Of a stretch of 64,000 nt of DNA, positions 10,891-24,261 are shown in pieces. The stretch covers positions 18,248,299 to 18,312,298 of the forward strand of contig NW_025335761.1 of assembly GCF_004798865.1 (NCBI RefSeq), read 5' to 3'. This DNA is from Varanus komodoensis (lineage: Eukaryota > Chordata > Lepidosauria > Squamata > Varanidae). A program made the position numbers and the translations under genes. Numbering within the stretch: the stretch's first letter is position 1; the number at the start of each line of letters is the position of its first letter. The notes under the pieces are model-generated. The model made no database searches. It was not told the origin of the DNA and saw nothing but the letters and a program-made list of their open reading frames with translations.

Positions 10891-13181
10891 CGATCAGACT
10901 ATGCAATAGAGCTTTTAAATTTTATTTATTACATTCACATCCTGCCTTTTTTTCCTCCAAGAAACCCAAAGGACCATACACAATTCCCCTCCATGTCCTC
11001 TGTGTGGGATTGCGCTAACTAGGCATACATAGGATTACATACTCAGGATCACTTAACACAAAATAAGTGTTCCAAATCTGTTTCAAGATCCTGAATTAAC
11101 ATTCTTGCTTTGTAAAGTAAAATAGAGTAAAAATATTCTACTAAAAACAAAGAGCAATCAAGGGCTGAAGTCAGCCCATTCCATTTCTGTGTGATCCCGT
11201 CCAGTAGTCTGCTTTTCTTTAGGCAAAAGAGAGTTCTGTAATCTGAGATCCACTACTGGAGATAATACTGAACTAATACTGAGGCACTACACATGTGAAA
11301 TCCATGCTATATACCCTATGGCTTTTTTCTTGTGACCCATATGAAATAACATGCACACTCAAAGAACAAATACAAGTTTTTAGAGAGTTCTCCAAGATTT
11401 CTGCATGCTATTTGCATTCTGTAGCTGTATGTGGACTAACCACAGCTTAAACACAAAACTAGGGAAAACCTGAGTTAAGCAGATGTATACGTTGGACCAA
11501 AACCACTATTTACAAACTTCTAGTTTGTGAAATAAAAGTACATGGGCACATAAGCCAAACCAACAAAAACCCAGGTACCAGAAAAGGATGCCAACACTTT
11601 GGCAGCCCAAATATATCCAAGGCCAAGTGGAGGCCAAAAGGAAGAAGACCACACCTGACGTTTTGCTACAGCAATATGCTTTTCAGCAATAAAACAGCAT
11701 CCTTTTAAAGAAAATAGGCATATTGGCAATTATTTCCTAACTGAAAATTGCTGTGTCTAGCTCCATCACAATTCACAGTATTACTTGTAAAAGAGCCCAT
11801 GGGGACACTTAACAGTAAGGTTTTCTCCCTGCAACTTTCATTCATGCAGAAGAGTCAAATCTGAACATATGCAAATAGAAGCTACAGGGGAAAAAAGCTC
11901 AAGAAAGCTGCCTAGAGAATCCATCTGGATTAGTGGGTGACATACAAATTCAAAATTAAAATTAAAATTAAAAAAAGCACAGATGGCTTTTTAGGTCAGC
12001 TACAGGCACATTAAAAATTAGCTTTTTCTGAATACTCTTGGGCTTTTTCTTCTATTTTCACTGCAAAAACAAATAACAAGCAGTCTTGATAACATTCTCA
12101 CACTGGGAAAGTGATATAAAGGAAACTGCTGGTGAGAGATTTCAGAGACAAGTGACTACAGATTCCATTTAAAGCAATATTTCAGGTACTTCTATTGAGT
12201 GGGAGCCAATTCTGTATTTTCATGGAAGAAATGGAAACTCTGTTTGCACAGAACACATCACTGCTGAGGCAGCATTCTAAAATCACTGCTACCAAGTTTT
12301 TTCCAAACCATTTTTGACGATAAACAGAGCACATGAAACCCAGAGATCCTCAGTCTAATTTCATGCCAACTTCAAGTTAATTTTTAAAGCCCTCTTCCAC
12401 AAATGATCACTTCAGATTTCTGCCAAGAAAGATAATTTCCTCCTAAGCTTGGTGGTATCAGGACAATATGAGCAAAAGCACTGTCATAATATGGCTGCCA
12501 AAAGCCTGATACTGTAAGAACAGCTTTAAACTTAATGTGGAATTCTGCTTGGATCAGAAACCATGTTGCAGATCTTGTTCCCCACTTACACCTTAGATAC
12601 ACCTGTCCTGAAACATCTTCCTTTTGTCTTAATCCGTGCAACCCTTTTGTTTTAGTCTCATATGCCTCTAGCATACTGCTATGGGATCCCTCACCCTCCT
12701 CCAAACAGACAATAATTAATATAAAAGCATCCTTTACAGACTACACCTTGGTAGTCCCTTCAGGGCTATCTACATGCTGCACATCTGAATAAACTGTAAA
12801 TGTTCTTCTGATTATACACCTCCATCATACCTGTGCTCACTGTTTCTTGACAGTAGGAAGAAGGTAGCTGTGGCAAGGAGACCAGGGAAAGGTGTGGTCC
12901 TGCCCACTTTTAGCTCTGGCCCCACCCACTAGATGGCAAAAAGGATCTTAACCATTTGTTGTAGGTACAGACAGCAAAGCATGCAGTCCCATCAATGTTG
13001 TGGAAGCTTATGCTTTTAATAAATTGGCAGTGTTTCCAGAACTTCAGATTTGTGGGCAGAATCTCGAAATATTTGAAGATTATTGAACATAACTTCAGCA
13101 AAAGCAAATTGTAAGTGCTTTTCATGGTAGAGTTGCAGCTCAAGCTTACACAGCTTTATTCAGAAGGGATATTAAGTACCA

Positions 13182-13242
13182 GTGAGTTAAGTGGGTTTTA
13201 CTCCCAAACAAGCAAACATCGGATTGCGCTGCGATCATCAGT
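13182..13242 (+). repeat. Quasi-palindromic short unit, partial
   Basis: GTGGGTTTTACTCCCAA and CATCGGATTGCGCTG match one half of the recurring unit. Confidence 0.4.
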
Positions 13243-15384
13243 GCCTAGATGATTGCCATTGACTTAAATTCACTGACTGTAACAATTCAGTGTTGCTCAC
13301 AGTCATTCTGGGTTTCCATTTTCATGCAATAAAGTAGATTGTGTAGGAAAAAAACACCCCATGCAGGAGTACAGATTATCACATCCATAACAATGTTCAG
13401 GAACCAGCAGCTTGTGATTTGCTCAAACTGGTAGACTTTCACAATATAAAACATTGAGAGCATCTAGTTGTGACTTTTTTGTCTAAAAATATATTCAGGA
13501 GAAGAGAACTTTTCAAAGAACCATATGAATAGCACTAGTTTGTTGTAAAAAAAAAACTTAGTTCAAATGAAATAGCTACTCTGCTCCACTGCGTTTTTGT
13601 CTTAGCTGTCCCTGTTGTATTAGACCAAAATACTATGGTAACAGGACAAGCTGAATCTGCCAGAATTCTCTTTTCTTCACAACTCTGGAAGGCATAGAAG
13701 CCCTTTCCTGATAATATAAATACATCTTTTTATATTTAAATCAATTGAGGGCAATAAAATCCTGAGGTATGTCACAAAAACCTGAAACTCCAGGTTTCAG
13801 ATACAAAAGTGACCATGAATTTCAACTTCTAAAACTTTTCAGAACAGTCTTGGTAAAGTTTCACTGAAACACCTACATGAAAAAGTCACTTTGGAGTAGG
13901 TCACTATGTGCTGCCAATTTATTCACTCCCCAAAATAGACATGTTGAGTAACTAATCATGCCACTAGACTTTCAGATCCCTTCTGTGTAAGCAACAACAC
14001 CGGACTGGAAAGCTATCCCAGTGCTACTAAGTTGTCCACAATACTCTCAACAGTGAAGCATCATCCAAAGAAACTGTGCCAATATTCAGATTGTCCCTAG
14101 ACACAATCTGTTGTTGTTATTACTATTGCTATTATTACATAAGCACAGAAACTGAGGCCTCGAGATGGGGTTAAAGCTAAGCAGATCAGCCTCTGAACTG
14201 CAGTGCCACATAAGCTGCTCAGTAACTTCTGATGGTATAAACAAGAGCTGCTGGCACAGTCTTCTTCCACGGTTATTAATTAGGGGCTAACCACATGTGA
14301 CAAGCAAATGCTTGTAAGTGAGCCCAGCACTGTTCATTTAAAAGGGAGGGAGGGAGAAAGGGGAGGAGGGAGAAAGAAGATGCTTCACAAGAGGAGAATT
14401 TAAGGGTGGAGAAGCAGACAGGAAGAAGGAAAGTTTAAGGTTACTCGGGTAATTAGCCACAGAGCAGCTTCTCCACACCTTAGGTGAAAGAGTGAACCTT
14501 GCAAAAGGAACAGGGCAAATATGGATGGAATTCTTTGGGGAGAGTGACCCTAGGCTGCATGGGTGTTTTATGTTCTTAAATTATAGGGGAACATCAGGAG
14601 CAAAAACAAACAAAAATGACAGGAAAGAACCAAGTATCAAAGGGGCAAGGAGCTGCAGCACCAAATACAAGGATGCAAAAGGAGAGGCAAAGTCTGGTAC
14701 TGCAAAAACAACAAAAGCATTTCGTTCATTGGTTTCTCATTTTCAGTTTGCTTTTTTTTAAATGGCACTGCAGCAGTCTCATGCATGTTCTTATATACCT
14801 TTGACATCACCCCTTCACTGGCGTTTGTTTGGAATGTCTGAAAAGGCCCTTACTCAGGAAAGAGTGTGTAGTAAGGTCTATTCAGCTTTCCCATCCAAGG
14901 TGTCTTCTGGACTTCATCATCAATCCCCACAAGGCAACTGATGAAGGGACTGAACAAGCTGCTGGCAATGCTTGTTTGTAACCTCCAAAGTTCTTCAAGA
15001 ATAGGATACAAGTGTAACAGATCAACAACTGCTAAATCTTCCAGTTTCTATTAAAATCTTGGGGGGGGGGGGTTGTATGTGTGTGAGCGCATACACACAC
15101 AATAGGAGAAAGCAAGATAAACACTGAGGTACCCTCCAACTTTTAAGTCCATGTTTCTTTTTATTTTAATATTTAAGGGCACAGCTCTATGCATGTTTAG
15201 TCATAAAAAGTCCTATAAGTCCCAGCATTTCCTAGCCAGAATTTGAGATTAATATATACTTCACAGGATGGGGGTGTGAGAATTGTAAACACTGACTCTA
15301 ACCTTCATATTTACAATCTTCCTATACACCTGAAATTCTCAATAACACTTGATACATCTGATGGATTTGACTATAATCCACCCA

Positions 15385-15480
15385 GGTTTATGCCTTAATA
15401 AATGTGTTAGTCTTTAAGGTGCCAAGACCCTGAAGTTTTCACTGCAAGAGACTTACATAGCTATCCAACTGAAAACTGTC
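15385..15480 (-). repeat. ACTTCATCAGATG-type repeat end, reversed
   Basis: AATAAATGTGTTAGTCTTTA followed by AGGTGCC and a CACTGCAAGAGACTTACATA end matches the end of the family in reverse orientation. Confidence 0.45.
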
Positions 15481-15580
15481 AGAAATAAATATTACAACAT
15501 TGTTGTGGAGTTTTAAATTTATGTTACTTACTACCAGTAATTCTGGGTGCAATGCAAGGGGCAATGTTTAAACCCCTAAA

Positions 15581-15699
15581 ACAACCTGCTCCAACCTGAG
15601 GCCCTCCAGATGTATTCAAGGAACGTCCCAGAATTCCTGACCTGGGGCTGATAGGCATTGAAGCCCAAAACATATGCAGACATCAGGTTGGAGAAGACT
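15581..15699. mobile_element. Hairpin-type hAT MITE (119 bp)
   Basis: The inverted ends are CTGCTCCAACCTGAGG and CATCAGGTTGGAGAAG. The interior shows the family motifs CCTCCAGATG and AGAATTCCTG. An exact 8-bp target-site duplication CCCCTAAA flanks it (15573-15580 and 15700-15707). Confidence 0.85.
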
Positions 15700-16784
15700 C
15701 CCCTAAATAAGTTTGGGGCCCAGAGTCTCTCAAAGACATGTCTGTTTCCTTCTCTGCACATTTGGGACTTCTAGAGAGGTCCCTCCTTCATGTGCCTCAG
15801 GCTGCAGAAATCAGTATGATTAACTCAAGGAGTAGGCCTCACCATGCTGCTCACCTCTATGGAATACTTTTGCTTTTAGGAGGTTGCCTGTGGCATGTTT
15901 ATTTCATCTGATTTTTACCTGATATCGTTAATAATCCTCCTGTGCAGCAGAACGCTTAATTTTTGTCCTGTTTTTATTTAGTTATTTTTGCTAGATGGTA
16001 TAAACTGTGTTTGAAATACTTCATGTGAATCCTCTGAAGAGGTCCTTGAAAGTCACATAAAGAGATGAACTAAATAAATTTTTCCAAGAAGTGGGAGGAT
16101 CAACTTGGTGACGGAGAAAGGAAAGGAAACTGCATGGTATGTTTTGTTTTATTTTTTTGCTGTCACTGCCTTTTTCTGGTGACTCAGGAAATTTAACAAG
16201 GAAGTGAGATTATGTCCTGTAGAGGCATAGATAATAATCCACTAAGAACTAGATTTTGGAATTCATACCACCTCATTGAAAAGTGTTCTATTCATTTCTT
16301 CCTGCTTTAGGCCACACTTTTTCAGGGATAGGGTACTGTATAAATTCCATTTGTCGAACAAGTGGAATTATTTGGGAATGTGAGCCTTCAGTTGCTTGAA
16401 CCACCTCATTCTGCAATTGCAGTAATGAAATCTGGGCTGTATACTTGTAAAGTGGGAAATTTATGTCACAGGAAACCCCATGCCTTCTACAACTATTCAG
16501 ATGGCAGAACAATTAACACATCCATCCGTTCTTCTCCTGCTCAAATCCCTCCATTCAATTAAATGACAGTCCACTGCAGAAGTTTAACCAACCTGTAGCA
16601 GAATTTGGATCATGTGGTGGAGGAATCCAGCCACATGTCACTCCTTGAGCACACAATGCAGAAATGTAGCTTGATATTCTTGTTCAGAACCTTTTTATGA
16701 TGTATTCACACCCCCTTTTCCAAGCAGCATTAGCTTATACCCATAAAAATCATAGTAAGATTCAAAGAGCCCCCTCAATGGAGT

Positions 16785-16860
16785 TTAAAGGTACAATCCT
16801 ATGCAAGTTTAGAAAGAACAGAGGCCTTTTTCTAAGTATGAACAGGATTGTGTCTTGAAC
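16785..16860 (+). repeat. Quasi-palindromic short unit
   Basis: It begins GGTACAATCCTATGCAAG and ends AACAGGATTGTGTCTT, near inverse complements, with a degraded middle. Confidence 0.5.
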
Positions 16861-17339
16861 AACTGTTCTCTCTCTCTGCTTTGCAGTTAGTACAGTGAGG
16901 AAAAATAGTGGCTACCTAATATTTTCTTCTGTTAAGCAAGAGGGAACTACATATAGCAGATGTATGCGTGTAGCAAAATATTTATTTTTATGAAAATCAG
17001 CCTTGGAAATCTAACAGTGTTTTTCTTTTTCATTTCTTTTCTTAAAAGAACGAAAACATACATTTTTACTAAGACCAGTGAAGAATGCTACCTATAAAGA
17101 CAGAAGTAATTTCTCCCGAACTGTCACTACTTTCTTTTAACTATTCTAGGGGAAACAGCAGTAAACTTAGTGATGGTTCTTATATTGTTATTTCAGCACT
17201 TGATCTACAACTACTGCCATGCAAACCCTTGGTAGAAGCATATCAAAGTCATTCCAGTAATAAACCATCCAGTACAAAGCCTAAGCCACTTTGATAGTTT
17301 AGTTTAAAAGAGAATGTAGCTATTCATAAATTGAAGGGA

Positions 17340-17440
17340 TAAATAGGATTACTGCCCTGGAAGTTTTACCACTGTGTGTACAGAGTGCTGGACTAGATGG
17401 ACCTTTGGTCTGATCCAGCACGGCTTTTCATATATTAAAA
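17340..17440 (+). mobile_element. CR1/L3-clade LINE 3' terminus
   Basis: TGCTGGACTAGATGGACC and GGTCTGATCCAGCACGGC are the last bases of this LINE family. Only the extreme 3' end is kept. Confidence 0.65.
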
Positions 17441-18137
17441 GAAAATTAAGGCTCCATAATAATAAATTGAGAGGCTCAAAGCACTTAATTAGAAGAAATT
17501 AAATTACATATTATTTCTCTAAAACATGCATTTCCCTAATTCTGCCACTCCAGGCAAGTAAATAGTACTACTTGATACTTGTCATACTTCACTACTAAAG
17601 CCAACTTAAGACACAAAAGCAAATGCAGGCAAACCAACTAAAATATTTTAGAAAGGCTAATGAATACCTACCAAAGTAAACAAAGCATTCTTTCTTAGAA
17701 ATTTCTTTAAGTCTCAGAATAGGAAATAAAATATTTAAAATATTTACACTGTTCCTTTCCTGACAAAAGTTCAAGGAGGATCACAACAAATAAAAGAAAT
17801 AAATGAATTAAATCCAACTTCATGCAAGCAAATATCCCCTTGTTTTCATCCCGTGAACCCCCTCATGTCTGCTTAGACTCCTCCCGCAAAGCCTCTAGAG
17901 CAGATTTTGGGGATGGACAAGGGGACTGGAGTGGGTAAAGAAAATTCATGCTGGGCCAGGTTTCAGTTTCATTGTATTCAACTTCGTAATACCAAAATCG
18001 CAAACCCAAGCACAACAACAGACCAAGAAAATACAATTTACAAAGAAGCAATACAATTTTAAAAGCAAAATATTTAAAAGCATGAAAGAGCTCCACTGCA
18101 ACAATGTAGGCCAGTGGTAATTTTAACACCCACCCCC

Positions 18138-18139
<2 letters not shown>

Positions 18140-18188
<49 letters not shown>
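18140..18188. repeat. (CA)24 microsatellite
   Basis: An uninterrupted run of 24 CA units, long enough to be polymorphic. It creates a Val-Cys repeat ORF on the - strand that is not a gene. Confidence 0.98.
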
Positions 18189-18191
<3 letters not shown>

Positions 18192-20396
18192 GATGATCAG
18201 TGAAGGAGTAGCACAGATCTTCCTGGAAAGAATTTCCCAAAGGCTGGAGATGGGGCAACAGAAAGCCCATTCCTCATCCTTTTAAACTTGTATATGTGAA
18301 ACCCATACAAATAACATCCATATTTCTTTTTAAAGTTCCCCTCCCATCATGTCCCATCTGTTCCAGGTTAAGAGGATGCTGTTCCTAAGGATCCCAAAAT
18401 CCTGCACTTAATGCTGTTTCTGCATAATTTGTCTTTTTGTAATAAAATTTGCCTTTGTATCTCTACAGACAGGTTGGTTATAATCGTATCTGTGAATTTC
18501 AGATATATGGACTCGACAGCTTTAACAGATCCTTAAGGGAACAGGGCTAAATATTAGCTTAACTTGAAAACTGGCATTTTAAAAAATTTCACATCACTTT
18601 ATTTATCAGCAAGTAAAAATGGGTCACCATGTGCAAAGTTGATTTGGGTCATTGCCCTCACCCAGAATTGAACCTGCTTAGTGATGCTTTCAAACAGAGG
18701 CAACATGCAATTCCCAAACTCACTTTAAACAAAAACAAAATGTGCTTCTTTACAAACTGGAATGAGAAGTGAAGCTCACTCTCCAAAATGTCCAAACTAG
18801 AAAGCCACTGCCAAATTAAATTCTCCTTATTTCTTTAAAGCAGAACCAATTCATTTTTTAATTTTGTAAAGGCTCTCCAAATATTACTATACTTCATGAT
18901 GCTTCACAGCAGTGTTGTAGAACTCGCTGAAGAATTCAGCTCAATTTTGCCAGGGCAGATTAATTGCTTTCAATTAGAAAGCAATTGCTTTCCATTCGGT
19001 TGCTCTATATGCACCAAAGGTAGAAGCAATCTGAATGTGAATAAGAATCTCATCAGAGTTAACAACTTATGCTGTCTTCCTTCTGAAATTCATGAACATA
19101 TCTGGAGTACCAGCTGCAGTATCTGTGGCAACACAAAGCAATACCCGAGCACCAGTGCCCAGGGGCCAAATCTGTTTCTCATAAAGGATCACATAATTGG
19201 CCCTTCACTGACCTACTAATGACAGCTGAATCTAATGAAAACATCACAATCCTGGTTGAAAGCTCCATCTGCAACAAAGTGTTTGGCACACACTTTAGGA
19301 GCATAAAAATTAGACAAATTTTGTGTCAAATATACTCCCAGTGGGTCCAACCTCAAGAGCTCCAGCCTTCTCCTGAGGCAAAGTGACTCCAGCATCATAG
19401 CAATGATATACATGTTCTGCAGGTTTTCTTAGACAGTCCCTCTAAAGCTGTAACATAAGTTTTGGCAGTGACAGTTCTGTGTATTTTAAAGGCCATTGTG
19501 CAAGACACCCCCAATGCCCTCTCTTAATTTCTTCTCACTACCATTCTTGCTAGCAACTATTGTTCCTCATCTTCTTTCTAATAACTGCAGCACTGGTGTG
19601 ATCGACTCACAGTGAGCAAGGAGATCCCTCTTCTTCTGTTGCCTGGGCTCAAGCAAGAAGAAAATAAAGAGGCAGGTAGAAATGATGAAAAGGGGCAGTG
19701 GATCATGGAGGCTCTTTTCAGTGGGCTCCCTGTCCATACCTACCCTTGAAGGGAGAGGGTAGTGAGGCTGAGAAGGAAGCCAACTCATTCTCTCCCTAAA
19801 GCTGTGGGTAAAGCCTTTTCCTAACCAAAGTATAGAAAAGCCATTTGTCAGGAAGGTTTGAGTAGTCTGGTACCTGCAAGTGAGTATGGGATCAAGAGAA
19901 AGAAAAAATGGTCTGCCTTAGATTGACAAACCAGTGCCTTCAAAATATAGTAACTAATAAAGGAACCAAGTTGGACAGTTTGAGAAAGGGGGTGACTTAA
20001 ACTTCCTGTAAGAGAACATGAAGTTCTGCCTTAAACAAGGCCTCAGAAGATGTGTTTGAGCCCTGTTGTTCTGCCACTCAAAAATAATGCACCTGCCTTT
20101 TCTAATGGAAGGATCTGTAGTCAGGAAGCATTGATGGGGTTGGTCTGAAGACCTCACAAGGCTGCCTTGCTTGGCAAGAATACCCACGCCAATCCATATT
20201 AGCAACTTGGAATAGGAGCTTTAAAAAAATACATTACTTTTTGTCATTGACATTTTTATTATTGTTTCATTTAGTTTTTAAATGTTGTTTTGTAACTGAT
20301 TATATATGTTTGTTTTGTTTTTAGTTTGTATTTATTATGAATGTGACTAGTTTTTTTGGTAGAAAAACTGTAAAAGTTAAAAACAAATTATGAATA

Positions 20397-20500
20397 CAGG
20401 CAGTCCCCAGGTTACAAACATTGAATTATGAACAACCCATGCTTATAACAAACTGCCATAAAGCCTATTAAGTTAAAAATTCAAGTTAAAGGCCTACTAC
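20397..20500. mobile_element. Tigger/mariner-like terminal fragment
   Basis: CAGGCAGTCCCCAGGTTACA followed by an ATTGAATTATGAAC block resembles the TIR of Tc1/mariner-superfamily non-autonomous elements. GGTCCTGCACCCCTAATCC near 20692 may be the end of a second, related element. Confidence 0.45.
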
Positions 20501-20845
20501 AGGAAATTATATTCACCATAAAGAGAGAGGGAGTGAAAGAGCAGAGAGGGAGGCCTCCAAAGCATGCCTTCCTGCCCCATCCATCCGGAGAGGGAAATTT
20601 CTCTGGCATTTCCTTGCTGCAAACAGGAGGCTCTTGTTTCAGTGGCGGGGGGATGGCTAGAAATTTTTTTGGTTTTGCCACTTTTATGGGGGTCCTGCAC
20701 CCCTAATCCTCACAAATGTGGAGGGCCAACTATATGTGATCCAACATTCATACAAATTTGGCTTAAAGGTGAATTTCTGTTTTCTCAGGAATGAAACGCA
20801 CTCATAACCAAGTATTAAAAAAGTACTAATGGGGTGACCCAATTT

Positions 20846-20857
20846 TCATACCATGGT
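20846..20857. repeat. Target-site duplication of the BovB, 3' side
   Basis: TCATACCATGGT is repeated exactly at 24165-24176, so the two copies bracket the LINE. Confidence 0.9.
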
Positions 20858-23800
20858 TGTTGTTGTTGTTAGTCACGAAGTCGTGTCCGACCCATCACGA
20901 CCCCATGGACCACATTCCTCCAGGCCTTCCTGTCCTCCACATCCCCCGGAGTCCACTTAAGCGCATACCAACTGCTTCAGTGACTCCATCTAGCCACCTC
21001 ATCCTCTGCCGTCCCCTTCTTCTGTTGCCATCTATTGTTCCCAGCATTAGGCTCTTCTCCAGGGAGTCCTTCCTTCTCATTAGGTGGCCAAAAGTGTTTG
21101 AGTTTCATCTTCAGTATCTGGCCTTCTAAAGAGCAGTCAGGGTTGATCTCCTCTAGGACTGACCTGTTTGATCGCCTTGTGGTCCAAGGGACTCGCAGGA
21201 GTCTCCTCCAGCATCACAATTCAAAGGCCTCAATCCTTTGGCACTCAGCCTTCCTTATGGTCCAGCTTTCACAGCCATACATTGCAACTGGGAAGACCAT
21301 AGCCTTGACTATATGCACTTTTGTTGGCAGGGTGATGTCTCTGCTTTTTAGTATGCTGTCTAGATTTGCCATAGCTTTCCTCCCCAGGAGCAAGCGTCTC
21401 TTAATTTCTTGGCTGCAGTCCCCGTCTGCGGTGATCTTGGAGCCCAGGAAAATAAAATTTGTCACTACCTCCATTTCTTCCCCATCTACTTGCCAGGAAG
21501 TGAGAGGACCAGATGCCATGATCTTAGTTTTCTTAATGTTGAGTTTTAAGCCAACTTTTGCACTCTCCTCCTTCACCCGCATCAAGAGGCTCTTTAGTTC
21601 CTCTTCACTTTCTGCCATTAGAGTGGTATCATCTGCATATCTCAAGTTGTTGATATTTCTCCCAGCAATCTTAATTCCAACTGGAAATTCATCTAGCCCC
21701 ACCTTTCTCATGATGTGCTCTGCATATAAGTTAAATAGGCAGGGCAACAATATACAGCCTTGCCGAACTCCTTTCTCAATTTTGAAACAATCAGTGGTTC
21801 CGTGTCCAGGTCTCACTGTTGCTTCTTGACCCACATATAGGTTTGTCAAGAGACAAATAAGATGGTCTGGTACTCCCATCTCTTTAAGAACTTGCCACAG
21901 TTTGTTGTGATCCACACAATCAAAGGCTTTAGGATAGTCAATGAAGCAGAAGTAGATGTTTTTCTGGAACTCTCTAGCTTTCTCCATGATCCAATGTATG
22001 TTGGCAATTTGATCTCTAGTTCCTCTCCCTCTTCAAAATCCTGCCTGTACTTCTGGTAGTTCTCGGTCCACATACTGCTGGAGCCTAGCTTGTAGGATTT
22101 TGAGCATAACTTTGCTAGCATGTGANNNNNNNNNNNNNNNNNNNNNNNNNNNNNNNNNNNNNNNNNNNNNNNNNNNNNNNNNNNNNNNNNNNNNNNNNNN
22201 NNNNNNNNNNNNNNNNNNNNNNNNNGCAATGGTGTGGTAGTTTGAACATTCTTTGACATTGCCCTTCTTTGGGATCAGAATGTAAACTGACTTTTTCCAA
22301 TCCTGTGGCCACTGCTGAGTTTTCCAAATTTGCTGGCATATTGAGTGTAGCACTTTTACTGCATCGTCTTTTAAGATTTTGAATAGCTCAGCTGGAATAC
22401 TGTCACCTCCACTAGCTTTGCTGTTGCCCAGACTTCCTAAGGCCCATTTGACTTCACATTCCAGGATGTCTGGCTTGAGGTCAGTGACCACCCCATCATG
22501 GTTATCAGGGAAGTTAAGCTCTTTCTTGTATAGTTCTTCTGTGTAATCTTGCCACCTCTTCTTAATCCCTTCTGCCTCTGTTAGGTCCCTGCCATTCTGG
22601 TCCTTTATCATGCCCATCTTTGCATGAAACGTTCCCTTCATATCTCCAATTTTCTTGAAGAGATCTCTGGTCCTCCCTAGTGTTTTCTTCTATTTCTTTG
22701 CACTGTTCATTTAAGAAGGCATTCTTATCTCTTCTAGCTATTCTCTGGAATTCTGCATTCAGTTGGGTGTATTTTTCTCTTTCTCCCTTGCCTTTCGCTT
22801 CCCTTCTTTCCTCAGCTATTTGTAAAGCCTCCTCAGGCAGCCATTTTGCTTTCTTGCATTTCTTTTTCTTTGGGATGGTTTTAGTTGCTACCTCTTGTAC
22901 AATGTTGCTAACCTCTGTCCATAGTTCTTCAGGCACTCTGTCTATCAGAGCTAATTCCTTAAATCTATTTGTCACCTCTACTGTATATTCATCAGGGATA
23001 TGATTTAGGTCCTACCTGAGTGGCCTAGTGCTTTTCCGTACTTTCTTCAACTTAAGCCTAAATTTTGCAACCAGAAGCTCATGATCTGAGCCACAGTCAG
23101 CTCCTGGTCTAGTTTTTACTGACTGTATACAGCTTCTCCATCTTTGGCTGCAGAGCACATAGTCAATCTGATTTCTGTGTTGACCGTCTGGTGATGTCCA
23201 TGTGTAGAGTCGTCTCTTGGGTTGTTGGAAAACAGTGTTTGCTATGACCATCGTATTCTCTTGACAAAATTCTACCAGCCTGTGCCCTGCTTCATTTTGT
23301 ACTCCAAGGCCAAACTTGCCTGTTATTCCAGTTATCTTTTGGCTTCCTACTTTAGCATTCCAATCCCCCATGATGAAAAGGACATCATTTTTTGGTGTTA
23401 ATTCTAGAAGGTGTTGTAGGCCTTCATAGAACTGGTCAACTTCAGCCTCTTCAGCACCAATGGTTGAGGCATAAACTTGGACTATTGTGATGTTGAATGG
23501 TTTTCCTTGGATTCGAACTGAGATCATTCTGTCATTTTGGAGGTTGTATTCCAGTACTGCTTTTCTTACTCTTTTATTGACTATGAAGGCTACTCCATTT
23601 CTTCTGAGGGATTCTTGCCCACAGTAGTATACCTGATGGTCATCTGAATTAAATTCCCCCATTCCTGTCCATTTCAGTTCACTGATTCCTAAGATGTCGT
23701 TGTTCAGTCTTGTCATCTCTTATTTGACCACATCCAGCGTGCCCTGATTCATGGATCTTACATTCCAGGTTCCTATGGAGTATAGATCTTTACAGCATCA

Positions 23801-24164
23801 GACTCTCCTTTCACCACCAGATACATCTGCAACTGAGTGTCCTTTCAGCTTTGACCCAGTCGCTTCATTCTTTCTGGCGCTACTAGTACTAGTCCTCCGC
23901 TCTTCCCCAGTAGCATATGGGACACCTTCCGACCTGAGGGGCTCATCTTCCGGCGTCATATCTTTTTGCCTTTTGGAACTGTCCATGGGGTTTTCATGGC
24001 AAAGATACTGGAGTGGGTTGCCATTTCCTTCTCCAGTGGATCACGTTTTGTCAGAGCTCTCTGCTATGACCTGTCCGTCTTGGGTGGCCCTGCACAGCAT
24101 AGCTCATGGCTTCATTGACTACGCAAGCACCTTTGCCACGACAAGGCAGTGATCCATGAAGGAG
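20858..24164 (-). mobile_element. BovB (RTE-class) LINE, near full length
   Basis: About 3.3 kb, close to the usual BovB length of about 3.2 kb. Read on the - strand, the 5' end carries the typical BovB leader (24164 downward, including GGAGAAGGAAATGGCAACCC). An APE-type endonuclease follows (23716-23012; GDWNAKVG, QIDYVL, GSDHELL). The reverse transcriptase comes next (about 22640-21214; FIDYPKAFDCVDH, GVRQGC, LRYADDTTLMAES). The 3' end is a (GTT)n-type tail at 20858-20870. A 12-bp direct repeat flanks it. Visible breaks are stops at 23012, 22033 and 21214 (Tyr, Arg and Trp codons in related copies) and a frameshift near 22675. A 100-N gap interrupts the RT. The + strand ORF at 21035-21829 is its antisense shadow. 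Confidence 0.96.
22126..22225. other. Assembly gap (100 N)
   Basis: Exactly 100 N bases, the usual placeholder for a gap of unknown size. It falls inside the BovB reverse-transcriptase region, so the true length there is unknown. Confidence 0.99.
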
Positions 24165-24176
24165 TCATACCATGGT
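24165..24176. repeat. Target-site duplication of the BovB, 5' side
   Basis: An exact 12-bp copy of 20846-20857. Its integrity and the complete 5' leader support a full-length insertion. Confidence 0.9.
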
Positions 24177-24261
24177 AGTGGTACAAAAATGCAATACTGA
24201 GCAAGTTATTTATAGAACTAGAATTAAATAGAGGGTTATATGTGGTTCTCTTCTACATCAG

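Larger units (their letters stand above)
9330..20390. other. Gene-free region between CpG blocks
   Basis: Mostly unique-looking AT-rich DNA with scattered short repeats (listed) and a (CA)24 microsatellite. A purine-rich tract lies at about 14340-14440 and a G homopolymer at 15061-15072. No coding exon or RNA gene is recognised. Confidence 0.6.

Noticed and set aside
17863-18270. 135-codon - strand ORF with a long Val-Cys repeat
   Set aside because: The repeat is the (CA)24 microsatellite read in frame; the flanks show no homology.
21035-21829. 264-codon ORF on the + strand
   Set aside because: It is the antisense shadow of the BovB reverse transcriptase, whose - strand frame has clear family motifs.
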